Shown in pieces: positions 22,020-33,936 of a stretch of 64,000 nucleotides of DNA. A program made the position numbers and the translations under genes. The notes beneath the pieces are model-generated. The model saw only the letters and a program-made list of their open reading frames with translations, had not been told where the DNA came from and did no database searches. How positions within the stretch are numbered: the first letter of the stretch is position 1; every line of letters starts with the position of its first letter. Origin of the DNA: Sipunculus nudus (taxonomy: Eukaryota; Annelida; Sipuncula; Golfingiida; Sipunculidae); the NCBI GenBank assembly GCA_026874595.1, contig CM049319.1, positions 40,121,473 to 40,185,472 on the forward strand, read 5' to 3'.

Positions 22020-23054
22020 CCTTAAAAATCTCTTTTTGGGGCTAACATTTGCCCCGAAAAAAATAAACAGGTAGGTTGAAAAAAATTTTACAGAAAATCT
22101 GGAGTATATTCCACCTTTTTTTCTGGATATTAGCATATTTAAAGTTAATGTCATATTAAATATCTGTATATATCATTTATCCCGCCCCTCGATGACATTG
22201 AAACATGCACAACAAGGTTTCTCTTAATAGATATTGTGTTTTATTACAGGCTTATAATCCTGTAGTAGAGTTCAAAATGTTTTAGTACTTGCTTTGTACA
22301 TGTAGATATCAAACATGCACGTATTTGAAAAGTAATCAAGTACTTTTTCAATAATGGTCAGGCACGTTATCATATTTTAGCATTTTAATAGATGTATATC
22401 CTATTGCACAGGTTCGCTTTAGGATAAAATTTACTTTAAATGAAATTCTTTTTAAATATTTAAAAACAGGCGGAGAGCTGGAAAACAAAGCAAATATCTT
22501 TAATTTGCATTCTACTGAGACAGGAAAATAATTAACAAATATTTGCATTAGATCCTATTTTTCTTTTTTTTTAAGTTTATAAATTTTCCTATATATTTAC
22601 AGTTTATCATTTATATCTGAATATTTATTATGATTCCCAAACCTAAATTGCACCAACATTAATACTTAATTTTGTCAGGTAACATCACATAATGCACACA
22701 GATATATTTCTTTTTTTATTTAAATATATTTTTTTAAATTTGCAAAGCAATAAATATATGAAAATAACACTCCAGAATTCACAAATTTAAATTGCACCTT
22801 TATTTATCCATGATTTGTTTCATATATTATCAAACTGGTGGGTTAAATTATATTTTGTTTAATTATTTAAAAGGAAATAATTTCTTAAAAAGTGTACATC
22901 AGAACAACGTTGCATCTCTTGGATTACTTCTTGAATTAATATTTCAAGAAAAGTTGTGCACATTGGATCAAAAACAGCTAAACATTTAAAGAAATACAGT
23001 TGACAATAACAAACCATGTATTGAAATATAATTGGTGATGGTAGTGGTGGTGGT

Positions 23055-23072
23055 GGGGGGGGGGGGGGGGGG
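23055..23072 (+). repeat. Poly(G) tract, G18
   Basis: Eighteen consecutive G follow 'ggtggtggt'. On the other strand it is the same C16-C18 kind of tract seen in HINE-A variants at 11293, 12457, 31107, 35563 and 37768. Confidence 0.9.
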
Positions 23073-23227
23073 ACTGGAGGGGTGTTCTGCCAGTGCTGCA
23101 TCACTAATAAGGTTACCTAGGCAAGGCTGTATTGAGCAAGAGTGGGGTCTTGGATATACAAATTGCAAATACAAAGAGCTGATGAAAAATATCAATTTTA
23201 TATTTTTGCTAATATTTTTAAAAATTT

Positions 23228-23597
23228 AAAAGATTTTGATCTAATTTTGGGTATACAACTAAATTTTGATTTATTAAAGTTATATAACAGAAAAAAATCC
23301 ATAGCTTTAACATTTTTTTGTGTTAAGTGACCAAATATTTTTCCTGATTTTTTACAGAGTGCAATATGTTAGGGCCCATAACTTTTTTAAATTTTATAAT
23401 ACAGACCTAATTTCTGGCATGTACATAGGAACTATATAGAGGAATATTTATTGTATATATTGGTAGGAGATCTTGGGGACATCAAACATTATGCTGAATT
23501 TTGGATTCCTAGTTCTTACAGTTTCAAAACGTGCCACATCTACGGACGGACAATGGAACACGACTACAGCTCAGTTGACTTATAGTCAGCTGAGCTA
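23228..23597 (-). mobile_element. HINE-A, 5' end fragment, reverse orientation
   Basis: On the minus strand it starts TAGCTCAGCTG (ending 23597 in + coordinates) with the palindrome and only one short CCGT stretch. Its body matches 'gtggcacgttttgaaaccgtaag' and 'gggcccaaacata' before breaking off near 23228. It abuts Heli-1 sequence at 23598. Confidence 0.7.
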
Positions 23598-24275
23598 AAA
23601 ATGGTGGCGCCACCTGCAACCATGTTTGCACAGCCTCCATCTGTTCATTTGCCGTGGGACAAATTTACTCATATTTCTGCAGTGAATGGACTTATCCACC
23701 TGAAATTTTGCATCCATATACATCTTGGATAGCTTTCTCGGTATTGTGGCAGGTGGCGCCACCTACTTTCACGTTCAGGCTTCAGGCATCCAGGCTTATA
23801 TCTCAGGAATGGTTTGACGTATCCTCCTGAAATTTTGCATGTCTGTAGATCTCACATAGCTCTTTATCATACGCAAAACTGGTGGCGCCACTTGCAATTA
23901 TTTTTGCACAGTGTCTGTCTGTTTGTCTGCCGTGGGAAAAATCCTTCATATCTCGGCAGTGGTTTGACTTATCTGCCTAACATTTTGTAATTGTATACAA
24001 CTTAGATAACTTTCTGGATTTTGTGGCAGGTGGCGCCGCCTACACACATTTCGGCTGCAGTCGTCCATGCTAATATGCAACACACCTCTCTATTTCCCCT
24101 CGCCACCCAATCCATGCCTCACTTCACCCGTCCCATTCTGGTTTCGCGTCATCCATACCTATATGCAAAACATCCTGTCTAGTTCCACGAGCCACTCAAT
24201 TCATGCGTCACTTCACCCGTCCCACTCTGATTTCGGCGGAAACACGTAGTCGCTTGTCCACTACCCATATTCTAG
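23598..24275 (+). mobile_element. Heli-1, 5'-truncated
   Basis: Tandem units carry GGTGGCGCCACC near 23604, 23752 and 23880. The 3' end hairpin is imperfect (AGTCG with CCACT, about 24248-24262), and CTAG (24272-24275) is followed by T. The 5' end is missing where the reversed HINE-A fragment lies. Confidence 0.7.
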
Positions 24276-26192
24276 TTTCTAGTTGTTTTTGGTTTAAAAA
24301 AAACTAGGTCAGTGTCTGTCTGTTCGTCCGTTAAACTGGCACGTTTTGAAACCGTTGGACCTACGAATCTGAAATTCGGCATACAGTTAGATGACCCCAA
24401 AATCTGCAACCATACCGTAAATTGGGTCACTAGGACTTGGTTCCTTCTAGATATTAATGAAAAACCTCCGTTTTCCATTAAAAACCCATTGTTACACTTC
24501 AAAACTGCCTGATATCAAAACCACTGATCTTAATTTGATCATAGTAAATATGCATATTCGCTCATACATTTCCTATGTACATACCAAAAATTTTGTCAGT
24601 ATTGTGTAATTTGTTGAAGTTATGGGCCCAAACATAACGCACCTTGTAAGAAATAAGGAAATATATTTACTCACTTAGCATAAGAATTGCTGATGCTAGA
24701 GACATTGTTTCAGGGGTATAGCTTGATTTAATGAAGATTTAATTGTGTACCGAAAATTGAATTTGAATTTTTCAAATATTATAAGTTATTCGCATAAATA
24801 TAAAATCAGAACCTTAAATTTGGCCCAGCTTTGGCCATGGCACGTTTTTCCCTGTAAGCACTGTTGATTTAATTTTTAATATCATGCACACGTAGGGATT
24901 TCAGCTTCTTAATTCTGAAATTTGAAAGGAAAGGTGGACAAAAAACTTTAGCTTTTATTACAATTTTTTTATGAAACCATGTCACGCCTAGGCTATACTG
25001 AAGCTCCTCAGTATGTCCCCATATTGACCTTTCTGGCAAATTATGCATGCTTGATGCGAGGCATACACTCCAGCCAGTCAGCCATTGGGTGGCTTCAGCT
25101 GAATCTAACTGTCCAACCCCCCTCCTCTAGTAGTTGTTTTGGCCAAAAACATAACAATAAACAATAATCTAAAATAAATATAATATATAAATTATAATAA
25201 CAACTTTAAGAAAAATAAATGGAAAAGGAATTTTATAGTTAATGAGTAACAGGGTATTACCTTGCAATTACTGATGTTTTATGGATCTTCCTTGGATGGC
25301 CGAAAATGTATTTCAAATGACACCATGCAGTCACCATTGGGTATTTTTATTCATTTCAATCATAAAAATGAAAAATTTATATTTAAATAAAATTGTTGTT
25401 TACTATTATTGTTGTTTATATTTATTATAAAATTTAAAAAAAATGAAAAATGTCAAAAATTTAGAATATTACTCAGACAAGTGCTCATTAAATATGTCAA
25501 TATGTTTGACTAATGACATTAAGACTCATGGCTGTATCAGTTGTTACATGATACTGGGTAAATAATCAAAAATTTATATTACTGATTCCTTTATTTCAGT
25601 TAATAAAATTAAACATTCCCAACTCCAGTTTTCTCCTTGTAATATATATTGGTTTGTTTTGATCCTTGGGTTATTTTTAACACGTATTAGTTTCATAGCT
25701 GAGATTACTCTTCTTTATTTTCTTATACATATTTTAAAAAAATAAAAATATTAAAATATGATTAAAAATTTAGATCTTAACTTCTCATTATGATAACTAT
25801 AATGTTAATAATTGTCATAAGTGTCTTGCTATGTATAGTGTGTTGACAGTGATGTGACAGTATTCAAAAGTGAATAAAATAGTCTTTTTTTTTTATAAAT
25901 TAAAGCCATAAAACCAGGTATTTGTTGTCATTATTTAAATTTGTGAAATTTGTATATCGTGGATTCTCAACAGTTTCGTTTGACTGAAACTGAATAAATA
26001 CGAGACATTGGGTGAATACTTTATAATTGTATTTGAATATGAATACAAAAATTCATTAGTTAGATCATGAAAATGAATACAAATACTAATACAGGTAAAA
26101 ACCTGTGCAAAGAGTGCAAATACTTTCAAAATGTATTCATGAATGCATTCATGAATATATTTTATAAAATTATTTTAATAATCACTTATTAT
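24276..26192 (+). mobile_element. HINE-A body, both termini lost
   Basis: It starts within the subterminal region ('ggcacgttttgaaaccgttgga', 24340) and follows the second half of the 5884-8517 copy through 'ctagtagttgttttggccaa' and 'attcatgaatgcattcatgaat' (26137). It then meets HINE-C at 26193. No ORF. It is about 1.9 kb long. Confidence 0.65.
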
Positions 26193-27536
26193 CCCCTCAC
26201 AACTTCAGGGATATAGTTACGCCTCCGTTCGTGCATCCGTGCGTCCGTCCGTCTGTCCGTCCGAAATTGCCTTGTGGATCAATTTCAAGCCAAACCGTTT
26301 GCCCAAAACCTTTCATCTCCCACATATGGCTTACCCACCCATGGATGAAGAAACCTATCGATTTTGAGGTCACCGGGTTAAAGGTCACGGTCACAGCACC
26401 CACTTCTTAAAAAAAGCTTGTGGATCAATTTCAAGCCAAACCGTTTGCCCAAAACCTTTCATCTCGCACATATGGCTCACCCACTCAAAGATGATGAAAC
26501 CTATTGATTTTGAGGTCACGGGGTCAAAGGTCACGGCCACAGCACCCACTTTTGAAAAAGCTTGTGGACCCATTTTAAGCAAAACCGTTTGACCTAAACC
26601 TTTCATCATGCACATATGGCTCACCCACCCATGGATGAAGAAACCTATTGATTTTGAGGTCACGAGGCCAAATGTCACGGCCACAGCACCCTCTTCTTGA
26701 AAAAGCTTGTGGACCCATTTTAAGCAAAACCGTGTGACCTAAACCTCTCATCTGGCACATATAGCTCACCTACCCATAGATGAAGAAACCTATTGATTTT
26801 GAGGTCACGGGGTCAAAGGTCATGGCCACAGCACCCACTTCTTGAAAAAGCTTGTTGACCCATTTTAAGCAAAACCTTTTGACGTAAACCTTTCATCTTG
26901 CACATATGGCTTACCCACCCATGGATGAAGAAACCTATTGATTTTGAGGTCACGGGGTCAAAGGTCACGGCCACAGCATCCATTTCTTGAAAAAGCTTGT
27001 GGACCCATTTTAAGCAAAACCTTTTGACGTAAACCTTTCATCTTGCACATATGGCGTACCCACCCATGGATGAAGAAACCTATTGATTTTGAGGTCACGG
27101 GGTAAAAGGTCACGGCCACAGCATCCATTTCTTGAAAAAGCTTGTGGACCCATTTTAAGCAAAACCTTTTGACGTAAACCTTTCATCTTGCACATATGGC
27201 TTACCCACCCATGGATTAAGAAACCTATCGATTTTGAGGTCACGGGGTCAAAGGTCAGGGCCACAGCACCCAATTCTTGAAAAAGCTTGTGGACCCTATT
27301 TAAGCAAAACCGTTTGACCTAAACCTTTCATCTCGTACATATGGCTCACCCACCCATAGATGAAGAAATCTATTGATTTTGAGGGCGCGGGGTCAAAGGT
27401 CACGGCCACAGCACCCAATTCTTGAAAAAGCTTTTGGACCCATTTTAAGCAAAACCGTGTGACCTAAACCTTTCATCTAGCACATATGGCTCACCCACCA
27501 CGGATGAAGAAACCTATTGATTTTGAGGTTCCCGGG
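26193..27536 (+). mobile_element. HINE-C, 3'-truncated, with nine-unit AGGTCA tandem block
   Basis: It starts TCCCCTCACAAC at 26193 after A, followed by a CCGT-type microsatellite (about 26220-26260). Units of about 145 bp then repeat 'gattttgaggtcacggggtcaaaggtcacggccac' with variants near 26360, 26505, 26650, 26795, 26941, 27086, 27231, 27377 and 27515. The short copy at 33937-34234 has the same start and shows the expected 3' end, missing here. The minus-strand ORFs of 60-97 codons are repeat artefacts. Confidence 0.7.
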
Positions 27537-27619
27537 TGAAAAAAAACATGGTATAGCAGTTTGCACAAAAAAAAACATCTCCACTGTACCTCAAATATAT
27601 CTTCGAATCACTTTTATAG

Positions 27620-27800
27620 AATCACTTGCACTTCAGTTTGAACTCTCAGGAAAAAAAAACTAGGGTATTGACTTGCTACTTACCTCCACATGCTTCATCT
27701 ACAACTCTCAATATAGCCATTAATCAACAACTAACATTATTTCCACCTGGCCCAACAATTATATTTGGAGACTTCAATACAGATCTCAACAAAACTTCTT
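27620..27800 (+). pseudogene. Non-LTR retrotransposon endonuclease fragment
   Basis: A + frame reads through RVLTCYLPPHASSTTLNIAI (from about 27662) to PTIIFGDFNTDLNKTSF, then a stop (about 27802). The order hydrophobic-strand, YLPP, then GDFN matches the APE-type endonuclease of LINEs, where the Asp-Phe-Asn carries catalytic residues. It is isolated, with stops on both sides and no RT nearby, so it is a dead fragment from a different LINE than the one at 40.6-49.5 kb. Confidence 0.65.
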
Positions 27801-28123
27801 TCTGAAATGCCCAGAAGAAACTGGATTTAAGGCTTTAAACTCCAATAACGCCCGCCAGGGCGCGCGTTTGTCACGGGCCTGTAGTTCAAAAGCGCCCGCC
27901 CGGGCGCGCTAAAGCCCATTTTACATACCCGTAATTGGGGCAAGTTTTGGGGGTAATGGTCTATTGTCATCCATCATATTTGTACTTAAATGAAAGAGAA
28001 AAACGTCAAGTGTTGTTCTAACATGTGACCAAGATCCAAACTGGCGCGAACGCAGACTTGTTGGAAAAATATAAAAATGATTGACTTTCACTCACGTGGC
28101 CTTGTTACGTGGGCCCTGGTAAC

Positions 28124-28176
28124 ATGTCGGCTGCGAGAGTAAAATCAGACTCCTACGCAAAATTCATCAGAAATCG
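28124..28176 (+). CDS. Possible first coding exon, unknown gene (partial)
   Basis: An ATG in good context (GTAACATGTCGG) opens MSAARVKSDSYAKFIRN and runs into a potential splice donor CG|GTAAAT at 28177. Without splicing, the frame stops two codons later. It lies in the CpG-richer segment just after 'cacgtgg' and 'tacgtgg' boxes, which suits a promoter-proximal exon. No partner exon or family was recognised, so this remains a hypothesis. Confidence 0.25.
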
Positions 28177-31100
28177 GTAAATTACCAAATGTTGGCAATC
28201 AATCCTGGTGACAAAATCAAGTGCAGTGTGTTTTACAGATTTAACTTCCGTTAAACATTTCCAAGATCATATATTATCCCCTTTTTTATTGGTTTAACTT
28301 GTGACCAATGATCGCCGTCCGACTGACTGACGCACCTGACAGACACCACGCACGTGATCTGCGTGACCTCCTTACTGTGTCATGTACTGGCACTGAAAAA
28401 CCATTTTTAACCGATATCATATAATAAAATGAGTATTTATTTTAAATATTAACATATTTTCTTAACTAAAAATCGAAGATACTGTCATATATCATGTCGT
28501 ATATATATGTGATGTCTGATTGTTTACTAGTGATCATTTCTGTGCCAAACATGTTATGTACAATCGTAATCGGGCACAAGAACTGTCAATCATTCTAAGA
28601 GGCTTTTTGGATTGAAAATAAAATTAATACCGTCTTAAATTAGAAACAGCCAGATATTATAGAGATATAGTTAATTTTCCAGTGTAAAATATAAAGATAA
28701 CTTTATACTCCATGAAATACTGAAGTAATTATTTTACGACGTACGTGAAACTGTACGCCTATACACCCAGATCCTTGAATATGTAAAACAAGACAGTAAG
28801 TGACTTATACGCTTGAACAAATATGTATTAATACGGTTTTAACACATACTGAACAGATTTTACAAATTTTTATATGTGTAGTACTTCCTTTATATGTATA
28901 GGCTACATGTGTACGTGCACGTGTGCGCGCTTTTGTGTGTGTGTGTATATATATAGGCCTATGTGCGTATTATAATTTTCATTAGTGATTGATAAAAGCA
29001 CCAGTAGTTGTCACTGCCAGTGAAACAGATTTTGGGCGGAGCTGCAAAACATCTTTAAATATATATGGCACATAGCAAACTAAATTTTAAAAATATAACC
29101 TATTATTTTATGAATTGAAGTAAATAATTTTTTTTTTGTAATACGTTTGCCTATAACAGGCTATTCATTGTTGTAAGGAATAGTACTGCGTTATAAATGT
29201 TTGTACCTTTTAAACATAAAATCTGATCACTAATACCAGAACTTATAACTCCTTTTTATATTTCATCCATGAAAGTTTCTCAAATCGGGTTCATTCGCCG
29301 CCTATATTCATAAAAAATACATAACGTATACCGCAGACTGCATATATATCGCATATACCGTACATGCACCCGGTATAAACGCCGCTTTATATTGATATCG
29401 CTCTCAAAACCCAGTCAACGCTTGCATGCATGGCCCAGGGATTAAATATGGAAAATGTGTCGTGGTCATGATAATCCTTTAAAGTCATACGGCGGAGTCA
29501 GTCTCAGTCATGATACATGCAAGAAAATGAATAAAATGCATTCGCCAATCTTAAATTAGAAGCTATAGCGTATATATATAGTGACGGTGACACAGTGAAA
29601 GTAAAATATTAAGACCAAAGATGCGGACTTTCGATATGCATGCGCATGGTGTATTCAAAATGACGATCGAGAAACCATGCAGGTGGACAAATTAGACTGA
29701 AATCTAATTGTACCTTTCCATTGCTGTAAAATAAGATTTAAAAGACGCAGGTATACAAATATATCTATATTGCAAAATGTTTGATGGCTTTGTCTCAAAC
29801 TTGCCCCTTTCGAAGACCTAAAATACCACAGGGTGTCGGCTTCTATTTTTACCCACCGACCTTGTCATTTTCACGTTTGATTGACAGTTTTATTAGCACA
29901 AGGAAATTTTCCTATCACACAGAAGATTTTAGCGGAAAGACAGCACACAACATGTGGCCAACCAGACGGGGATTCGGAGTGAAAATTACTAATTTAAATT
30001 GGCATCTATTACATTAATCATCAAAGGATAATGACATCATTTACAATGTTCGGGAACCGAACGACATGTATAATTGCCAGGTGTAGGTCATGGTCCGCGT
30101 CTCTACAGCTGACGGGACTGGTGAATACAAAATAAATAAATAAACAAACACCCAAGAGATCATAACTTATTAGAAGTTTTTGGAACATTCCAGGTGCTTC
30201 TTAAGAATTATTGAATTGTTGCTGCATATTGTTTTATAATTAACTGGAATTCTGCCTCTCCGTGAAATCACCATGCACCTAGCAGCCTGGGGAGACCGCA
30301 TGCTTTCCTGCTAAAGCTGAAGTTTTATCAGCAGTGCACGATTTCTGACTATATGAGGGCCTAACTGTACAAAGTTGCATACGGAAGTTACCAGATTAGC
30401 TATATGATTTGAAGTTAGGTCTCGTGTATACATCTAGTTAACCAAGGAATTGTGCATCTCAAAATTATTAAATAAATTTCCTACTTTTCTTCAAGTGAAG
30501 TTGAATTAAATAAATGTAATTATATATTATATTTCCATTTTATATTAATTTCATATGACGTAATTATGCTTCATTTAAATGTCACTGAAATAAAGTGCAA
30601 ATTGAAGACCTGGATAAGTAAGTGCATGAATATATGTAAGCCTACGTGCAATTTTCCTCTAAGATACCAGAATGTACTGCTATGAAATCATAGTAACTAG
30701 GCATGATTTTGATAAGCATTGTTGGACTTACGTAGGCCTATATATTTGAATAACATAACATACATTAAAATGTACTGTGAAAACATGTTTCTTTGGTGTT
30801 ACTTCACAGTTTAGTATCGTTTTCTCACGTTTATAAACTTTGGTATTATGTGCATTATCCCCAATAGCACATTTTAAAAACACCTTTTCAACAATAAAAA
30901 ATATTGATTTTCCGTTATTTTATATTCTTGTTAATAACGATTTGTTTACATTAATGTGCATAGGCCTATTTATTATATATATGTAATAAATTATTGTTCC
31001 ACTAGTACTACCAGTGTTTTCATTGTTTCTGATCCCTGCGTTAAAGAATCGATTCTAATGCATACATATTGCATGACGTGAGAGGATGTTTCCAGGTAAC

Positions 31101-31181
31101 TCCCCTCCCCCCCCCCCCCCCCCCACCAAAAAAAGAATAATCAGACCGCCAGTCGGCACAGCATCTCATGATGCTTCTTAT

Positions 31182-31270
31182 AATAAACACGCCAGACTCA
31201 GTCACGTGAACCATGTCCATTTAAAAGACTTTACAAAATAAACACGCCAGACCCAGTCACGTGAACCTTG
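31182..31270 (+). repeat. 55-bp direct repeat carrying GTCACGTGA
   Basis: 'ataaacacgccagactcagtc' with ACGTGAACC at 31182-31212 recurs one 55-bp step later at 31237-31267 with a single C/T change. Each copy contains GTCACGTGA, an E-box of the USF/MiT type. Its position in a CpG-richer segment makes a regulatory role possible. Confidence 0.8.
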
Positions 31271-31600
31271 CTGATGTAAAAGTAGATACGATTGGGTGAG
31301 AAAAGTTTGCAGCGTCAGTGCGTCACCGCTGGCTGAGGGATGACGCGGTAAAATTGGACCGTTCAGGAAAAAAACCCAAACAGACGTGTCGTCTTGCATC
31401 TTAATTGTCCAGTAAATGTTTTATTTATTTTTATTTTTCCGTTATATTGACTAGATAGGATAATTCTGTGACTAAAGTCTGCAAAACCGCCTCGTTAATG
31501 TACCTTTTGTGCTACATATTGCTAAATTCACTCATTATCGCTCAATCACCGTCAGCCGCGGAGGGGCGGTTACTTCAAAAGAAATTGCATGGATACCCTC

Positions 31601-31899
31601 AATTAAGAAAATAAGAGTTTTCACAAGTGCAAGACATATTTGTTTTGATTTTTTATTTCAAATTTTAGTACATTCGCACTGTTTCGAATGGGAAAGATTT
31701 GGATATATCAACGTTTATTTAGGCTAATCTTTGATCGAACCAAGTGCACACCTGTTTACCTGTCGCACCTGGATTTTTACCAGTGCAGATAAACAGCAAT
31801 TTTATTATTGCATGAAATGTTAACAAACAGGGTAGACACATTTTTCCAGATTTTATTTTAAAATCAGTCGGCGATTTGTTTTTGCCTGCACATGTAAAA
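31601..31899. other. No feature recognised
   Basis: AT-rich sequence with isolated 'cacctg' boxes and no ORF of note. Confidence 0.4.
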
Positions 31900-33260
31900 A
31901 TATATTAATTTGACATAAAAAGGTATATTACAGGTAACCAGATAATTAGTGCATTTCACACCCATAAATTATATATTTTGCACATTGGACAAAAGTAAAT
32001 AGTTTTTATTGCAATGTCCCTTATAACAAGTATAATATATAATTTAAATAAAAAAAAAATGAGAATTTACCTTTATTTACCTGATCTTACCTGTGCAGGT
32101 GAGTAAACTTTTACAGGTAGAAATTGGCAAAATTGAAATCCACAAGTCTCGTGGCTGTGCAGTTAATTAAAAGATAGTTTCTGCATATTGTTTTAACTCC
32201 TTCAAAAATTTCCTCTCCACTTTTAAAATGAAAAGTTGTCTTTATATTCTGTACTTACAAAGGTAATTAAATCTGTTTAAGATCAAAGGTATCATTTCAG
32301 GTAACCCAATAAATAGTGCAGTTAGTACCTATAATTCATAAATTTTACACATGGCACTCAAAATTAAGTTGTATGTTTTTTTTCTCCCTTATTACATGTA
32401 TAAAATATATACTTCATTAAAAAAATAATTTACCTGTATTTACCTGAACTCACCTGTACAGGTGAGTATGTTTTTATGTGTAACCGTAACCAAAATTATC
32501 AATTTATGTTTTACATGTCTGAAAAATCAAAATATAATGGTTTTACACAGTTGACACTTGTTTATCCATATTCTTCTCAGCCACTTTTCAGCATGATTTT
32601 GTCACTGCCACAGGTAATTAGATCAGTTGAAGAACAAAGGTACTATTCACATAGGTAACTTAATTACTGTATTAAAAGCACCTGTTCTTATATCAAAATG
32701 AATTATACAGTCCATAAATAGAGAAGGTATTAATTTATAGTAACTATATTGATGAACAAGGTGTTTGCTAACATATTCAGAAAAAAAAATAATTTACCTT
32801 TACTTACCTGTACAGGTAAACATATGTGTTATATGTTAATAATCATAGAATGTGCTCTTTGGGTCAGCAAGCTTTTCAGGTGAAAAATATTTGATTTCCA
32901 CAGAAAAATCCAATTTATTTGCACATTCTTGTTCGTTGGTGGTTCCCTTTCCAGTATTAAACCAAATCATTTACCTTTTTCTTACCTTTAATTAATAATT
33001 ACCTTAAAGTGAAAAAAAAATCCTTACATTTCCCTTTTTTTATTAAAGGGTTAATGGGTTACCTGAACAGGATGAAAGGGGTCATTTTGGTGATATACCA
33101 GTGAGTGGAAATACAGTTAGTACAGATTTACCTGTTTTTACCTGTATATACCTTAGTTACATACATATCAAACCAGGTATATAGAAAATAAATAAAATAA
33201 CATGATGGACATATACCTGACAGTAAAAGCTGAAAATTTCACAAAGATACCTTTAACGGT
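31900..33260. repeat. Diverged ~360-bp tandem repeat rich in ACCTG/CAGGT boxes
   Basis: Blocks of the type 'tttacctg...cacctgtacaggtgagta' end near 32107, 32467 and 32820, with a weaker one near 33150. Each is preceded by 'aggtaacc...aatagtgca' and an AT-rich stretch in the same order, so this is an old tandem repeat with a period of about 360 bp. The conserved part is a cluster of ACCTG and CAGGT pentamers around ACCTGTACAGGT. No ORF. Confidence 0.6.
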
Positions 33261-33576
33261 TACTGAGTTAATGTCTCTTATATAGATTCATGTCAAAATG
33301 TGGAAAAAATGCAAAATAAATCTGAACAGTAGGAGTGTGACAATCCACAGGCTAATCTGAACAGTAAAGGGTTAAGCAGAATGTCACAGGTGTCACTCAC
33401 TCACAAAAATGCGGGCCTCTTGGATCATATCTACACCAGACACATAGATGTACACACCACAGGCACTCTCCATTGTTATTACTCGGACCATTGTGCAGTA
33501 TACCTGGCACCTAAAACTACTCACAGTGACTCCTAACATAAAAAAATCCACTCTACCAAGCCATTTATCAAAGGTA
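33261..33576. other. No feature recognised
   Basis: Sequence leading into the SINE. No clear repeat terminus. The 146-codon minus-strand frame across here runs antisense through the SINE and is not a gene. Confidence 0.4.
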
Positions 33577-33812
33577 ATGATGGACAGCTGAGTGGTAAAA
33601 CGCTCCTTCTCTGCTGGCGACCCGGGTTCTATTCCCGGCGTGGCTATGAGAATGGGTTGTAGTTGCCCGTCCAAGGTCGGTGGTTTTCTCCCGGTCCTCC
33701 GGTTTCCTGCAACCTCACCAACTACCGCGCGCCAACATCCGAGCCATGGAGAGTGCCTCGTATTAGTTATTATAACTAGTTGTACAATCCATGTAAAATA
33801 AATTAAGTTTAT
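33577..33812 (+). mobile_element. tRNA-derived SINE
   Basis: The head resembles a tRNA: an A-box-like 'gctgagtggtaaaacgctcc' (33586-33605) and a B-box 'gggttctattcccggcg' (33625-33641) about 35 bp apart. A central domain 'ggtcggtggttttctcccgg' (33676-33695), with 'tcctccggtttcctgc', resembles conserved SINE cores seen in several marine invertebrates. An AT-rich tail ends near 33812. It is Pol III-type and non-coding. It is not a working tRNA: the stems do not fold fully. Confidence 0.75.
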
Positions 33813-33936
33813 AACATTCACATTATATCCCAACTGCTACTTCATGCTCCATTTTGCAGTGCCCTTGTGCCATATGCTTTTTAACTGGACCCAATCCTTC
33901 TTACGTTAATTGGGTTGCTAGCCCAATATGTTATTA
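33813..33936. other. Short spacer
   Basis: Nothing recognised between the SINE and HINE-C. Confidence 0.4.

Larger units (their letters stand above)
21781..23227. other. AT-rich sequence, mostly unrecognised
   Basis: No repeat termini were identified. It includes a short minus-strand frame listed separately (21918-22019) and an 18-base poly(G) at 23055-23072 that follows a TGG-rich run. The other short ORFs across the poly(G) are low-complexity artefacts. Confidence 0.4.
27841..31600. other. CpG-richer segment without recognised repeats
   Basis: This stretch differs from its surroundings. It has GC-rich repeats of 'cgcccgcc' and 'gggcgcgc' (27848-27912), retained CpGs, CACGTG-type boxes (28094, 28351) and a GT/TA microsatellite (about 28920-28960). 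No HINE or Helitron termini are present. It could hold a promoter or 5' exons. The 78-codon + frame at 29781-30017 has no known motif or splice context. A C18 tract lies at 31107-31124. Confidence 0.45.

Noticed and set aside
26197-27273. Several 60-97 codon minus-strand ORFs
   Set aside because: They are products of the 145-bp tandem units with no domain content.
33586-33645. Functional tRNA gene
   Set aside because: A- and B-box-like sequences are present but the cloverleaf stems do not pair well, and the sequence runs on into a SINE core and AT tail.
33393-33833. 146-codon minus-strand ORF
   Set aside because: It is antisense to the SINE and its flank. The ATPGIEPGSPA stretch is the reverse reading of the B-box region.
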